Shown: piece by piece, positions 1 through 6,066 of the stretch
How the letters are laid out: each line of letters starts with the position of its first letter
Numbering within the stretch: the first letter of the stretch is position 1
Origin: an uncultured Oscillospiraceae bacterium
GTDB lineage: Bacteria; Bacillota; Clostridia; Oscillospirales; Acutalibacteraceae
Direction of reading: 5' to 3'
Assembly: GCA_905200265.1 (NCBI GenBank)
Contig: CAJKJS010000092.1
Span: 1 to 6,233 of the forward strand
Length of the DNA stretch: 6,233 nt
Notes under the pieces: generated by a model
What the model saw: the letters and a program-made list of their open reading frames with translations, nothing else
The model's database searches: none
What the model was told of the DNA's origin: nothing
Program-made: the position numbers and the translations under genes

Positions 1-1
1 C

Positions 2-1978
2 TGCCTGTGGAATGCTTTTGACGATATGACCAACTTCCAGCGCAACTACAGCATTGGTGAAGTGGAAGTGGAAGGCAGCGCGATTTACCACAAAACCGAA
101 TACCGCGAACGCCGCAACCACTACGCCGTGTTCGCTGTGAACGCACCCCTTGCCGGCTTTGATACGGACCGTGAAACCTTCATGGGCCTGTATAACGGTT
201 TCGATCACCCCGACGCCGTATTTGCCGGGGAAAGCCGCAACAGCATCGCCCACGGTTGGGCCCCCATCGGTTCCCACTGCGTGAGCTGCACGTTGCAGCC
301 CGGCGAAGAAAAGAGCTACATTTTCGTACTGGGATACTGCGAAAACCCGAAGGATCAGAAGTGGGAAAAACCCGGCGTGATCAACAAGGCCCCCGCGAAA
401 GAACTTCTCTCCTATTTTGAAACCGATGAACAGGTCGATGCGGCCCTGCAGGAACTGCATGCTTACTGGGACGACCTGCTTTCTAATTACCATGTACAAA
501 GCGGCGACGAAAAGATGGACCGTATGGTCAACATTTGGAACCAGTATCAGTGCATGGTTACGTTCAATATGTCCCGTTCGGCTTCGTACTTCGAATCGGG
601 CATTGGCCGCGGCATGGGCTTCCGGGATTCCACCCAGGACCTGCTGGGCTTTGTGCACCTGATCCCCTCTCGGGCACGGGAACGCATTATGGATATTGCC
701 GCCACCCAGTTTGAAGACGGCAGCTGCTACCACCAGTACCAGCCCCTGACCAAAAAGGGCAACCTGGATGTAGGCAGCGGCTTCAACGATGACCCGCTGT
801 GGCTGATCTTCGGCGTAGCGGCGTATATCAAAGAAACCGGCGACTGGACCATTCTGGACGAAATGGTGCCCTTCGATTGCGACGAAAGCAAAGCCCAGAC
901 CATGATGGTTCACCTTAAGCGCTCCTTTGACCATGTAGTCAACCATAAGGGTCCCCACGGGCTGCCGCTGATTGGCCGTGCCGACTGGAACGACTGCCTG
1001 AACCTGAACTGCTTCTCTGACACGCCCGGTGAATCCTTCCAGACGTGCTCGAACTTTGAAAGCGGTGTGGCGGAATCGGTCTTCATCGCCGGTATGTTCG
1101 TGATGATCGGCCGGGAATATGAAGAGCTGTGCCGCCGCACGGGCCAGACGGCGGAAGCGGATTACGCCCACGATGAAATCGAAAAGATGTACAAGGCCAC
1201 CTTGGATGCCGGTTGGGACGGCGCCTGGTTTGTGCGGGCGTACGATGCCTTTGGCAAGAAGATCGGCTCGAGTGAATGCGAAGACGGCAAGATCTTCATC
1301 GAAAGCAACGGCTTCTGCGTGATGGCCGGTATTGGCGTTGAGGAAGGCCTGGCTGAAAAAGCCCTGGATTCCGTACACGAACTGCTGGATTGCGAATACG
1401 GCACCGTACTGAACTGGCCGGCTTACAAGGAATACCACCTGAATTTGGGCGAAATTTCCTCCTACCCCTGCGGGTACAAGGAAAACGGCGGTATTTTCTG
1501 CCACAACAACCCCTGGATTTCCATTGCCGAAACCGTGATTGGCCGCGGCGACAAGGCATTTGAAGTATACCGCAAGACCTGCCCGGCTTACCTGGAAGAC
1601 ATCAGCGAAATTCACCGTACGGAACCGTACGTGTATCCGCAGATGATCGCCGGTAAAGAATCGGCCCGTCCCGGCGAAGCGAAGAACAGCTGGCTGACCG
1701 GTACGGCTGCCTGGACGTTCTTCAACGTGTCGCAGTACCTGCTGGGTGTGAAACCCCAGTATGATGGGCTGATGATTGACCCGTGCATTCCCGGCGACCG
1801 TAAGAGCTTTACGGTGGACCGTAAGTGGCGCGGTGGCACGTACCACATCCAGGTGGAAAACCCCAACGGCGTACAGAAGGGCGTTGTTTCGGTTACCGTA
1901 GACGGCAAGAAACTGGATGGCAATGTCATTCCCGATTGCGGCGAAGGCTGCCACGACGTACAGGTCGTGATGGGATAA
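2..1978 (+). CDS. cbpA: Cellobiose phosphorylase (GH94), 3' part, start outside window
   Basis: Cytoplasmic glycoside phosphorylase: cellobiose + phosphate gives alpha-glucose 1-phosphate + glucose, saving one ATP per disaccharide. The frame is open from base 2 (CLWNAFDDMTNFQRN) and the first visible Met (base 26) is internal. Family members are about 810-820 residues, so roughly the first 160 are missing. Seen: GFRDSTQD and HQYQPLTKKGN (donor-site loops typical of cellobiose phosphorylases), GRADWNDCLN with the presumed catalytic Asp at codon 992-994 (equivalent to Asp490 of the Cellvibrio gilvus enzyme, by recall), GYKENGGIFCHNN (equivalent to Lys658, Glu659 and the phosphate-binding His666) and SWLTGTAAW (Thr731-Gly732). 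The spacing from the Glu to the Thr-Gly pair equals that recalled for C. gilvus. The C-terminus looks complete and ends in TAA. Glu codons are almost all GAA, which may reflect high expression. Cellodextrin or chitobiose phosphorylase is less likely given these motifs. Confidence 0.93.
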   Translation, partial: CLWNAFDDMTNFQRNYSIGEVEVEGSAIYHKTEYRERRNHYAVFAVNAPLAGFDTDRETFMGLYNGFDHPDAVFAGESRNSIAHGWAPIGSHCVSCTLQPGEEKSYIFVLGYCENPKDQKWEKPGVINKAPAKELLSYFETDEQVDAALQELHAYWDDLLSNYHVQSGDEKMDRMVNIWNQYQCMVTFNMSRSASYFESGIGRGMGFRDSTQDLLGFVHLIPSRARERIMDIAATQFEDGSCYHQYQPLTKKGNLDVGSGFNDDPLWLIFGVAAYIKETGDWTILDEMVPFDCDESKAQTMMVHLKRSFDHVVNHKGPHGLPLIGRADWNDCLNLNCFSDTPGESFQTCSNFESGVAESVFIAGMFVMIGREYEELCRRTGQTAEADYAHDEIEKMYKATLDAGWDGAWFVRAYDAFGKKIGSSECEDGKIFIESNGFCVMAGIGVEEGLAEKALDSVHELLDCEYGTVLNWPAYKEYHLNLGEISSYPCGYKENGGIFCHNNPWISIAETVIGRGDKAFEVYRKTCPAYLEDISEIHRTEPYVYPQMIAGKESARPGEAKNSWLTGTAAWTFFNVSQYLLGVKPQYDGLMIDPCIPGDRKSFTVDRKWRGGTYHIQVENPNGVQKGVVSVTVDGKKLDGNVIPDCGEGCHDVQVVMG

Positions 1979-2000
1979 GGTTTTCCCCTCCGTTTCTTTT

Positions 2001-2040
2001 GGGCCCGGCGTAAAAAACGCCGGGCCTTTTGTTTTCTTTT
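2001..2040 (+). terminator. Rho-independent terminator after the GH94 gene
   Basis: A perfect 9-bp GC-rich stem, GGCCCGGCG (2002-2010) with CGCCGGGCC (2018-2026), closes a 7-nt loop TAAAAAA. A T-rich tail runs from 2027 to 2040. It lies 23 bp after the stop codon, so it should end the phosphorylase transcript and insulate the next promoter. Confidence 0.93.
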
Positions 2041-2053
2041 TTGCCGTGTTCCC

Positions 2054-2081
2054 TTTCCAAACGGAGAAAATATGCTATAAT
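2054..2081 (+). promoter_or_regulatory. Sigma-A-type extended -10 promoter for the HAD-MFS unit
   Basis: The -35 candidate is TTTCCA (2054-2059, 4 of 6 to consensus). After a 16-bp spacer comes a perfect TATAAT (2076-2081) preceded by TGC, an extended -10. Transcription would start near 2088, giving a leader of about 33 nt. It sits between the upstream terminator and the HAD ribosome binding site, where a promoter is expected. Confidence 0.8.
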
Positions 2082-2103
2082 CGTTTGCAGAATCACGAAT
2101 ATT

Positions 2104-2111
2104 GGGGGAGG
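2104..2111 (+). promoter_or_regulatory. Ribosome binding site that sets the HAD start
   Basis: GGGGGAGG ends 9 nt before ATG 2121 and 12 nt before the in-frame ATG 2124. It favours 2121. The same reading frame is open further upstream, but that part covers the promoter. Confidence 0.75.
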
Positions 2112-2120
2112 TTTTTCCGA

Positions 2121-2981
2121 ATGATGGATTCTTCTTTTTCTTGCCGTCTGATTGCATTTGACCTGGACGGTACCTTATTGCAAAAGCACGCCTTTTTATC
2201 CCCCCGTACCCGAGAAGCGCTGACAAAAGCTCATGAAAAAGGAATCGAACTGGTACCTGCCACCGGGCGGATGCTCCACTTTTTACCCGATTGCCTGACG
2301 GAACTGCCATTTTTGCGGTATGCCATTACGTCAAACGGCGCCGGGGTGTATGACCTGCGTACAGGAGCATGCCTGTATGCGAACACGTTTCCTCCCACGC
2401 TGGCCGCTTCGCTGGTGCGGTATTTTCTCTCCCTGGATTTATGGGTGGAATGTTATGTAAACGGGCACGCCTGGATTCACCGCGCCACGCTGGAAAAAGG
2501 GCCCGATCACTATGAAATTCCCGAAAACAAGCGGTTGTTTGTTCAAAAGCCCTACCGTATCGCGGAGGATCTGCCCGAAAGCCTTGTGTGTGAGCAAATG
2601 GCCGTTGAAAAAATCAACCTGCCGTACCTGCCCCCCGCCTTGCGGACCATGCTGTGGCAAAAAATGGACGGGATGCCGGATGTGACCGCCGTTTCCTCGG
2701 TGGATGACAACATGGAACTGAATGTGACCGGATGCGATAAAGGCGACGGCTTGCGGCATTTGTGCGAAAAACTGGATATCCCCCTTACCCATGTGTTCGC
2801 CATGGGAGATAACGGCAATGACCTTACCCTGCTACGCACCGCAGGCCTTTCGGCCGCCATGAAAAATGGTACGCAGGAAGCCAAAAAAGCCGCCTCTTTT
2901 GTAACCCGTTATCCCTGTGAAGAAGACGGCGCCGCCCGCTGCCTGGAAGAACTCTTGGGTATTTCTTCGGATTCTGTATAA
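2121..2981 (+). CDS. Cof-type HAD-superfamily phosphatase (class IIB)
   Basis: A 286-residue cytoplasmic hydrolase expected to remove phosphate from a sugar phosphate or other small phosphorylated metabolite through an aspartyl-phosphate intermediate. All four HAD motifs are present: motif I FDLDGTLL (nucleophile Asp14, Asp16), motif II PATGR (Thr48), motif III Lys207 in GCDKGDGL, and motif IV GDNGND (Asp230, Asp234; Mg binding). The large insert between motifs II and III is the C2-type cap that defines Cof/YidA-like proteins, and the length is normal for them. ATG 2121 is chosen because a strong ribosome binding site precedes it; ATG 2124 would remove one Met. The gene is first in a likely two-gene unit, with the MFS gene starting 18 bp after its stop. 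Family members have broad, overlapping substrates, so the true substrate cannot be predicted. Neighbouring cellobiose phosphorylase makes glucose 1-phosphate, but a terminator separates the two genes. Confidence 0.9.
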   Translation: MMDSSFSCRLIAFDLDGTLLQKHAFLSPRTREALTKAHEKGIELVPATGRMLHFLPDCLTELPFLRYAITSNGAGVYDLRTGACLYANTFPPTLAASLVRYFLSLDLWVECYVNGHAWIHRATLEKGPDHYEIPENKRLFVQKPYRIAEDLPESLVCEQMAVEKINLPYLPPALRTMLWQKMDGMPDVTAVSSVDDNMELNVTGCDKGDGLRHLCEKLDIPLTHVFAMGDNGNDLTLLRTAGLSAAMKNGTQEAKKAASFVTRYPCEEDGAARCLEELLGISSDSV

Positions 2982-2983
2982 TG

Positions 2984-2990
2984 AAAGGAG
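2984..2990 (+). promoter_or_regulatory. Ribosome binding site that supports the TTG start of the MFS gene
   Basis: AAAGGAG lies 3-9 bp after the HAD stop and ends 9 nt before TTG 3000. An ATG at 2981 overlaps this site in another frame and cannot be the start of the transporter. Confidence 0.75.
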
Positions 2991-2999
2991 CGACTCCCC

Positions 3000-4235
3000 T
3001 TGAAACCCGTCACCGCTTACACCACCGATCAGGCTTTCCGACGATTGCTGATTTGGGTGATTCCGCTGGAAATTGTCACCAATATGGCCCACCCGTTTAC
3101 ACCCAAACTCTTTACCTCCTTGCACATGCCGGACTATATGTTTGGGGTTTCCTTTGCCAGTATGGCACTCGCTTCGTTCCTGTTTGCTCCCTTTTGGGGA
3201 AAATCAGCCGACCTAAAAGGCCGGGCCCGGGCCCTTGGCATCATGGCTGTGGGATATGGCATTGGCCAATTTCTATTTAGCTTGTCCACAACCATTTGGG
3301 TGCTGGTTCCCGTACGCTTTATCACTGGTTTTTTCGCCTGTGCCAATACCGTTTGCAGCATGTCGTATGTTACCGACATTACCACTCCCGACAACCGTAC
3401 CCGGTACATGTCATACCTGGCGGCGGCCATTACAGTTTCCGGTGCAGTGGGGTATTTATTTGGAGGCGTACTGGGTGACATCTCTATCCCCCTGGCGTTT
3501 GGTGTGCAGGTCGCGCTGATGCTGCTGCTCGGGGTAGGCATATGGCTCTTCCTTCCGGAAAGTTACCAAGCCGGTGTGGACCCCCAGGCTTCCTACCAAC
3601 CGTGGCGCATTCTGCGTACGGCGAACCCCTTCCGGCTGTTGTCCGGCGCCGGCCGCTTTTTAAATGCCGCTGTGGCGGTTTTCCTCCTTGTCACCTTTTT
3701 GGCCAGTTTTGCCACCTATGCCTTTGACCAGGCTTTCAACTATTTTATTAAAGCGGAGCTCGACTTCCCCACTACCTACAACGGCGTAATCAAAGCGGTT
3801 GTGGGTCTTTTGGGGTTGCTGATCAATGTAACGGTCACCATTTGGCTGTCCCGCCGGGCCGATCCGCGCTTGAGTGCCGTGGGCATCCTGTTTTTGTGCG
3901 GCGTAACGGCGCTGGCCACTGCTATGATTACACAGATGAGCGGATTTTTGGCCTGTACGGTGCTGTTTTACAGCATAAACGCCATGCACCTGCCGGTGTT
4001 GCAGGCACTGGCCACCCGCTGCGGCAGCCAGGCTAACAGTAACGGCATCATGGCCGGTATGTTCCAGTCTTCCCGGAATTTGGGCATGATGGGCGGCGCT
4101 TTGTTCGCCGGATTTATTTACATGCTGGGCAGCCGGCTGCCGTTTGTGTGGACCGGTATTGCCTTCTTCTTTGGCGCCGGATTGATGCTTCTTAACTTTT
4201 TCCAGTTCCGCCGCCGGGAACGGAAAGGCTTATAA
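3000..4235 (+). CDS. Major facilitator superfamily transporter, probably a DHA1-type exporter
   Basis: An integral inner-membrane carrier of 411 residues with about 12 hydrophobic segments (roughly 17-33, 47-66, 78-95, 98-118, 138-157, 164-185, 222-242, 263-284, 291-311, 315-333, 355-375, 380-402) and a central loop near 186-221. Between segments 2 and 3, GKSADLKGRARAL (67-79) fits MFS motif A. A second, weaker copy, SRRADPRLS, follows segment 8. Segment 5 has SGAVGYLFGGVLGD, which resembles the antiporter motif C although its usual Pro is Tyr; this points to a drug:H+ antiporter-like protein. The C-terminus is basic (RRRERKGL). The start is TTG, chosen because no ATG fits and AAAGGAG lies 9 nt upstream. 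The gene follows the HAD gene by 18 bp and probably shares its promoter. Its last two codons overlap the end of spmB on the other strand. The substrate is unknown. Confidence 0.88.
   Translation: MKPVTAYTTDQAFRRLLIWVIPLEIVTNMAHPFTPKLFTSLHMPDYMFGVSFASMALASFLFAPFWGKSADLKGRARALGIMAVGYGIGQFLFSLSTTIWVLVPVRFITGFFACANTVCSMSYVTDITTPDNRTRYMSYLAAAITVSGAVGYLFGGVLGDISIPLAFGVQVALMLLLGVGIWLFLPESYQAGVDPQASYQPWRILRTANPFRLLSGAGRFLNAAVAVFLLVTFLASFATYAFDQAFNYFIKAELDFPTTYNGVIKAVVGLLGLLINVTVTIWLSRRADPRLSAVGILFLCGVTALATAMITQMSGFLACTVLFYSINAMHLPVLQALATRCGSQANSNGIMAGMFQSSRNLGMMGGALFAGFIYMLGSRLPFVWTGIAFFFGAGLMLLNFFQFRRRERKGL
4230..4235. other. Shared palindromic Leu-stop hexamer at convergent gene ends
   Basis: TTATAA is its own reverse complement. 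Read on the plus strand it is the last Leu and stop codon of the MFS gene. Read on the minus strand it is the last Leu and stop codon of spmB. The two genes therefore overlap by 6 bp and no intergenic terminator fits between them. Confidence 0.95.
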
Positions 4236-4739
4236 TAAAAACCAATACCACAAACAGGCTCCTACCAGAACCATTACATCCCCTAATAGGGCGGCGGGCC
4301 ATACCCCGGCATCGGCTTTACGGTGAATGGAACCGTAATACACGGAAATCGCATAAAAGGTTGTTTCGCTGGACCCCATCATCACACTGGCAATCAGCCC
4401 GGCCGGGGAATCCGGCCCGCTGCTGCGCAAAACGGAATCGACCAACGCGGTACTGCCGCCGCCGGAAAACGGCCGCAAGAAAAATAGCGGCATCACCTCT
4501 GACGGAATGCCCAGCCAGCCGGTAACCGGCGTGAGGAACGATGCAAGCAAAGCGAACACACCGGACGCCTGGCACAATTCCACCGCGGTAAGCAGCCCGA
4601 TGAGGGAAGGGAGTACCCGCACACAGGCTTGCAGCCCGCCCAAAGCCCCCTGCAAAAAGGCGTCGAATACCGGGGTGCGTTTCCACAAAGCGACGAGTAA
4701 AATGACCCCCACTACACCGGGCAAAATGTACGCGTTCAC
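4230..4739 (-). CDS. spmB: Spore maturation protein B
   Basis: A 169-residue membrane protein that, with SpmA, is known in Bacillus subtilis to be needed for normal spore core dehydration and heat resistance; both belong to the nucleoside-recognition (Gate) domain family. Hydrophobic segments are visible near 4-19, 43-70, 80-90, 113-136 and 147-168. Family-typical stretches are LRPFSGGGSTALVDS (88-102) and GPDSPAGLIASVMMGSSETTFYA-like sequence (108-130, with GSSETTFY at 122-129). Length is close to the roughly 175-180 usual. The start is GTG at 4739, preceded by AGGAGG with a 5-nt spacer. It overlaps the spmA stop as GTGA, so translation is probably coupled to spmA. Its transcript runs head-on into the MFS gene with no clear terminator. 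No dacB, the partner upstream of spmA in B. subtilis, is next to the pair. Confidence 0.93.
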   Translation of the reverse strand: MNAYILPGVVGVILLVALWKRTPVFDAFLQGALGGLQACVRVLPSLIGLLTAVELCQASGVFALLASFLTPVTGWLGIPSEVMPLFFLRPFSGGGSTALVDSVLRSSGPDSPAGLIASVMMGSSETTFYAISVYYGSIHRKADAGVWPAALLGDVMVLVGACLWYWFLL

Positions 4740-5326
4740 CGTTTCCTCCTTTTTTTAGCTTGCAGCATGCATAGAATAGCGCAAGCTGTCACAAGCGAGA
4801 GCAGCGAGGTAACCCACACCCCCGGCAAGACACAACCGGGATCAGCGGAACCGGCCCGCTGCCGCAATAGCAGCACGGTCGAAGGGATGAGCTGTAACGA
4901 AGCCGTATTGAGCACCACAAACCGCGCCCGCGCCCGGCGAATTGCCGCGCGATGGGGCGCGGTTTTTTCTTGCTCATTCAGTTCTTCCATGGCTTTTAAT
5001 CCAAAAGGGGTCGCTGCATTCCCCAGCCCAAACAAATTGGCCATCACATTCATGGAAATGGCCTGCCGTCCCTTTTCCCCCACACCGGGAAAAAAGCGCC
5101 GCAAAACCGGCTGCAATCTTTGGGCCACCCAACGGGTGAGTCCGCTTTGGCTGGCTACTTCCAACAGACCGCTCCACAGGGCCATGCCGCCCAGTACATT
5201 CAGGCTGAGGGTAACGGCCTCCTGTGCCCCGGAAAAAATGGTTTCATTCACCGTATCAATCCGCCCTGTTACGGCGGCACAAACGATGGCAATCAGGATC
5301 ATAATAGGCCAAATCCGGTTCATCAT
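4736..5326 (-). CDS. spmA: Spore maturation protein A
   Basis: A membrane protein of the nucleoside-recognition (Gate) domain family; with SpmB it supports spore core dehydration, as known from B. subtilis. Length is 196 residues, the size I recall for the B. subtilis protein. Hydrophobic segments lie near 5-20, 34-56, 135-155 and 166-188. Strong family signatures are NVMANLFGLGNAATPFGLKAM (93-113) and VLNTASLQLIPSTV (138-151). The N-terminus MMNRIWPIMILIAIVCA matches the usual SpmA start region. ATG 5326 is chosen because GGGAGG (5341-5336) ends 9 nt before it; ATG 5323 is the alternative. The frame is open 67 codons further upstream, but that stretch is AT-rich and unlike SpmA. The last codons (Lys-Lys-Arg-Arg-Lys-Arg) carry the ribosome binding site of spmB, and the stop overlaps the spmB start. 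Confidence 0.94.
   Translation of the reverse strand: MMNRIWPIMILIAIVCAAVTGRIDTVNETIFSGAQEAVTLSLNVLGGMALWSGLLEVASQSGLTRWVAQRLQPVLRRFFPGVGEKGRQAISMNVMANLFGLGNAATPFGLKAMEELNEQEKTAPHRAAIRRARARFVVLNTASLQLIPSTVLLLRQRAGSADPGCVLPGVWVTSLLSLVTACAILCMLQAKKRRKR
4745..4750 (-). promoter_or_regulatory. spmB ribosome binding site inside the end of spmA
   Basis: AGGAGG on the minus strand forms two Arg codons of spmA and ends 5 nt before the GTG start of spmB. It directly follows a run of seven A (4756-4750, sharing the first A of the site). Confidence 0.85.
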
Positions 5327-5335
5327 GGCATGGTT

Positions 5336-5341
5336 CCTCCC
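5336..5341 (-). promoter_or_regulatory. spmA ribosome binding site
   Basis: GGGAGG on the minus strand, within AGAAGGGAGGAACC, ends 9 nt before ATG 5326. An out-of-frame ATG at 5331 is only 4 nt from it and is not the gene start. Confidence 0.8.
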
Positions 5342-5369
5342 TTCTCTATCGAACAGGTACACGGAGAAA

Positions 5370-5396
5370 AATGTATATCCATACACAATTTTATCG
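5370..5396 (-). promoter_or_regulatory. Weak promoter candidate for spmA, loosely like sporulation sigma-E
   Basis: On the minus strand CGATAAA (5396-5390) and TATACATT (5377-5370, 6 of 8 to CATACAMT) are 12 bp apart; sigma-E promoters usually have 13-15. Position is good: transcription would start near 5363, about 37 nt before spmA. Sigma-E control of spmAB is known in B. subtilis, but this match is imperfect and could be chance. A sigma-A-like alternative further upstream is TTTACA (5514-5509), 17 bp, TTCAAT (5491-5486). Confidence 0.25.
5371..5386. promoter_or_regulatory. Possible PadR-type operator in front of spmA
   Basis: ATGT-N8-ACAC differs by one base from the ATGT-N8-ACAT pattern described for several PadR-family operators. 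The core TGTAT-ATCC-ATACA is a perfect inverted repeat with 5-bp arms. It overlaps the candidate spmA -10 element, and a padR gene lies next door. Short AT-rich symmetry is common, so this is a suggestion only. Confidence 0.25.
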
Positions 5397-5521
5397 AATC
5401 CACTAAGGAAAATGAAGAAAAAAGGCAGTGCTTGCTTTCTTTCACTCTGGTATTTGGAGTCTGTTTTTGCATGGCCACGAAAATGATTGAATTTTAAATG
5501 AAAAACTATGTAAATTTTTTC

Positions 5522-5550
5522 TTGCAAACTTCTTAATTTTGTGTAATAAT
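5522..5550 (+). promoter_or_regulatory. Sigma-A-type promoter for padR
   Basis: TTGCAA (5522-5527, 4 of 6 to consensus), a 17-bp spacer, then AATAAT (5545-5550, 5 of 6) preceded by TGT, an extended -10. Transcription would begin near 5557, giving a leader of about 68 nt. GTAA-N8-TTAC (5543-5558) covers the -10, and ACCTT-CC-AAGGT (5557-5568) covers the predicted start, so either could be an operator. Confidence 0.65.
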
Positions 5551-5609
5551 AAAGTTACCTTCCAAGGTTTTTGCATTTTCATTCATATTTTTTTAGCACA
5601 CCATGTACG

Positions 5610-5618
5610 AAAGGAGGT
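5610..5618 (+). promoter_or_regulatory. padR ribosome binding site
   Basis: AAAGGAGGT, a near-perfect match to the 16S rRNA tail, with AAGGAGG ending 7 nt before ATG 5625. It decides the start against longer readings of the same frame. Confidence 0.9.
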
Positions 5619-5624
5619 ATCTTT

Positions 5625-5999
5625 ATGTCTGCGCCCAAAGGTATCGTCACCAACATGAAAAAGGCCACCATGGAACTGCTTGTTTTGTCGCTGCTTCGTA
5701 TTCGCCCTATGCATGCGTATGAAGTCCTTCCGCTGATTCAGGAAAAAGGCGGGGATATTTGTATGATCCAGCAGCCTTATAATATTTTTAACCGGCTGCA
5801 GGAAAGCGGATACCTTGCGGTAACGGCCCGCCGTGGCGACGTGGATACCCGACGCCGTCAATATTGCAGCATTACGGAAGCCGGGCTGCGTTACTACGAG
5901 CAGATTCGAAAGGAATATGAACTGTTCCTTGCGGGGGCTCAAACCATTTTGGATTTTTCTGATGAAGAAAAGACCAAAACACAAAATTTGTCCGATTAA
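5625..5999 (+). CDS. PadR-family transcriptional regulator (short type)
   Basis: A 124-residue winged-helix DNA-binding protein. Residues about 11-97 form the PadR domain: MKKATMELLVLSLL (helix 1), HAYEVLPLIQEKG (helix 2), a recognition-helix region QQPYNIFNRLQESGYL (49-64), a wing with basic RRGDVDTRRRQY (69-80), and ITEAGLRYYEQIRKEY leading into the C-terminal helix used for dimer formation. The recognition helix has QQPYNIFNRL where many PadR proteins read GTLYPLLKRL, so it is a divergent member. The C-terminal effector domain of longer PadR proteins is absent, as in the short PadR class. The tail is acidic and polar. PadR proteins usually repress their own gene and a nearby transporter or stress gene; no such gene lies next to it in the same direction. 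The nearest transporter, the MFS gene, is beyond spmAB. The gene has its own promoter and terminator, so it is probably monocistronic. Confidence 0.85.
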   Translation: MSAPKGIVTNMKKATMELLVLSLLRIRPMHAYEVLPLIQEKGGDICMIQQPYNIFNRLQESGYLAVTARRGDVDTRRRQYCSITEAGLRYYEQIRKEYELFLAGAQTILDFSDEEKTKTQNLSD

Positions 6000-6018
6000 C
6001 GTTTTCTTTTGTGCTTAT

Positions 6019-6053
6019 ACACGCCTTTGTGACCGCAAAGGCGTGTTTTTCTT
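6019..6053 (+). terminator. Rho-independent terminator after padR
   Basis: A perfect 11-bp stem, ACACGCCTTTG (6019-6029) with CAAAGGCGTGT (6036-6046), closes the loop TGACCG. The tail TTTTTCTT follows. It starts 20 bp after the padR stop. There is no T-rich tail on the minus strand, so it works in one direction. Confidence 0.93.
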
Positions 6054-6066
6054 CGAAAAGGAACCA

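Larger units (their letters stand above)
5327..5624. other. Divergent spmA-padR intergenic region, AT-rich
   Basis: This 298-bp gap is visibly richer in A and T than the genes around it and holds no convincing gene. It contains the padR promoter and ribosome binding site at its right end and the spmA ribosome binding site at its left end. Between them are a weak minus-strand promoter candidate (5396-5370) and several short inverted repeats. It must carry the start signals for transcription in both directions. Confidence 0.7.

Noticed and set aside
2046..2120. Longer N-terminus for the HAD protein from 2046
   Set aside because: It would cover the promoter at 2054-2081 and lies before the predicted transcription start; HAD motif I belongs near the N-terminus.
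1612..2310. Minus-strand open frame of 232 codons
   Set aside because: It lies opposite the strongly supported GH94 and HAD genes, crosses a terminator and promoter, and has a low-complexity basic sequence with no recognisable domain.
4170..4320. Terminators for the convergent MFS and spmB genes
   Set aside because: GTTCC-N7-GGAAC near 4205-4222 and CCCTA-A-TAGGG near 4280-4290 are short and lack a T-tract on either strand.
5405..5456. Possible minus-strand hairpin followed by six T (5424-5419) in the spmA leader
   Set aside because: The only stem is about 4 bp (AGTG with CACT) around a 12-nt loop, too weak for a terminator or attenuator.
5471..5497. Eight-codon reading MATKMIEF on the plus strand
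   Set aside because: The possible ribosome binding site is weak and badly spaced, and nothing downstream suggests a leader peptide.
5327..5527. Longer N-terminus for SpmA, 67 extra codons
   Set aside because: The added part is AT-rich, unlike any SpmA N-terminus I know, and lacks a ribosome binding site, while ATG 5326 has a good one and gives the normal length.
5571..5624. Longer N-terminus for the PadR protein from 5571
   Set aside because: The near-perfect ribosome binding site at 5610-5618 lies inside it and points to ATG 5625.
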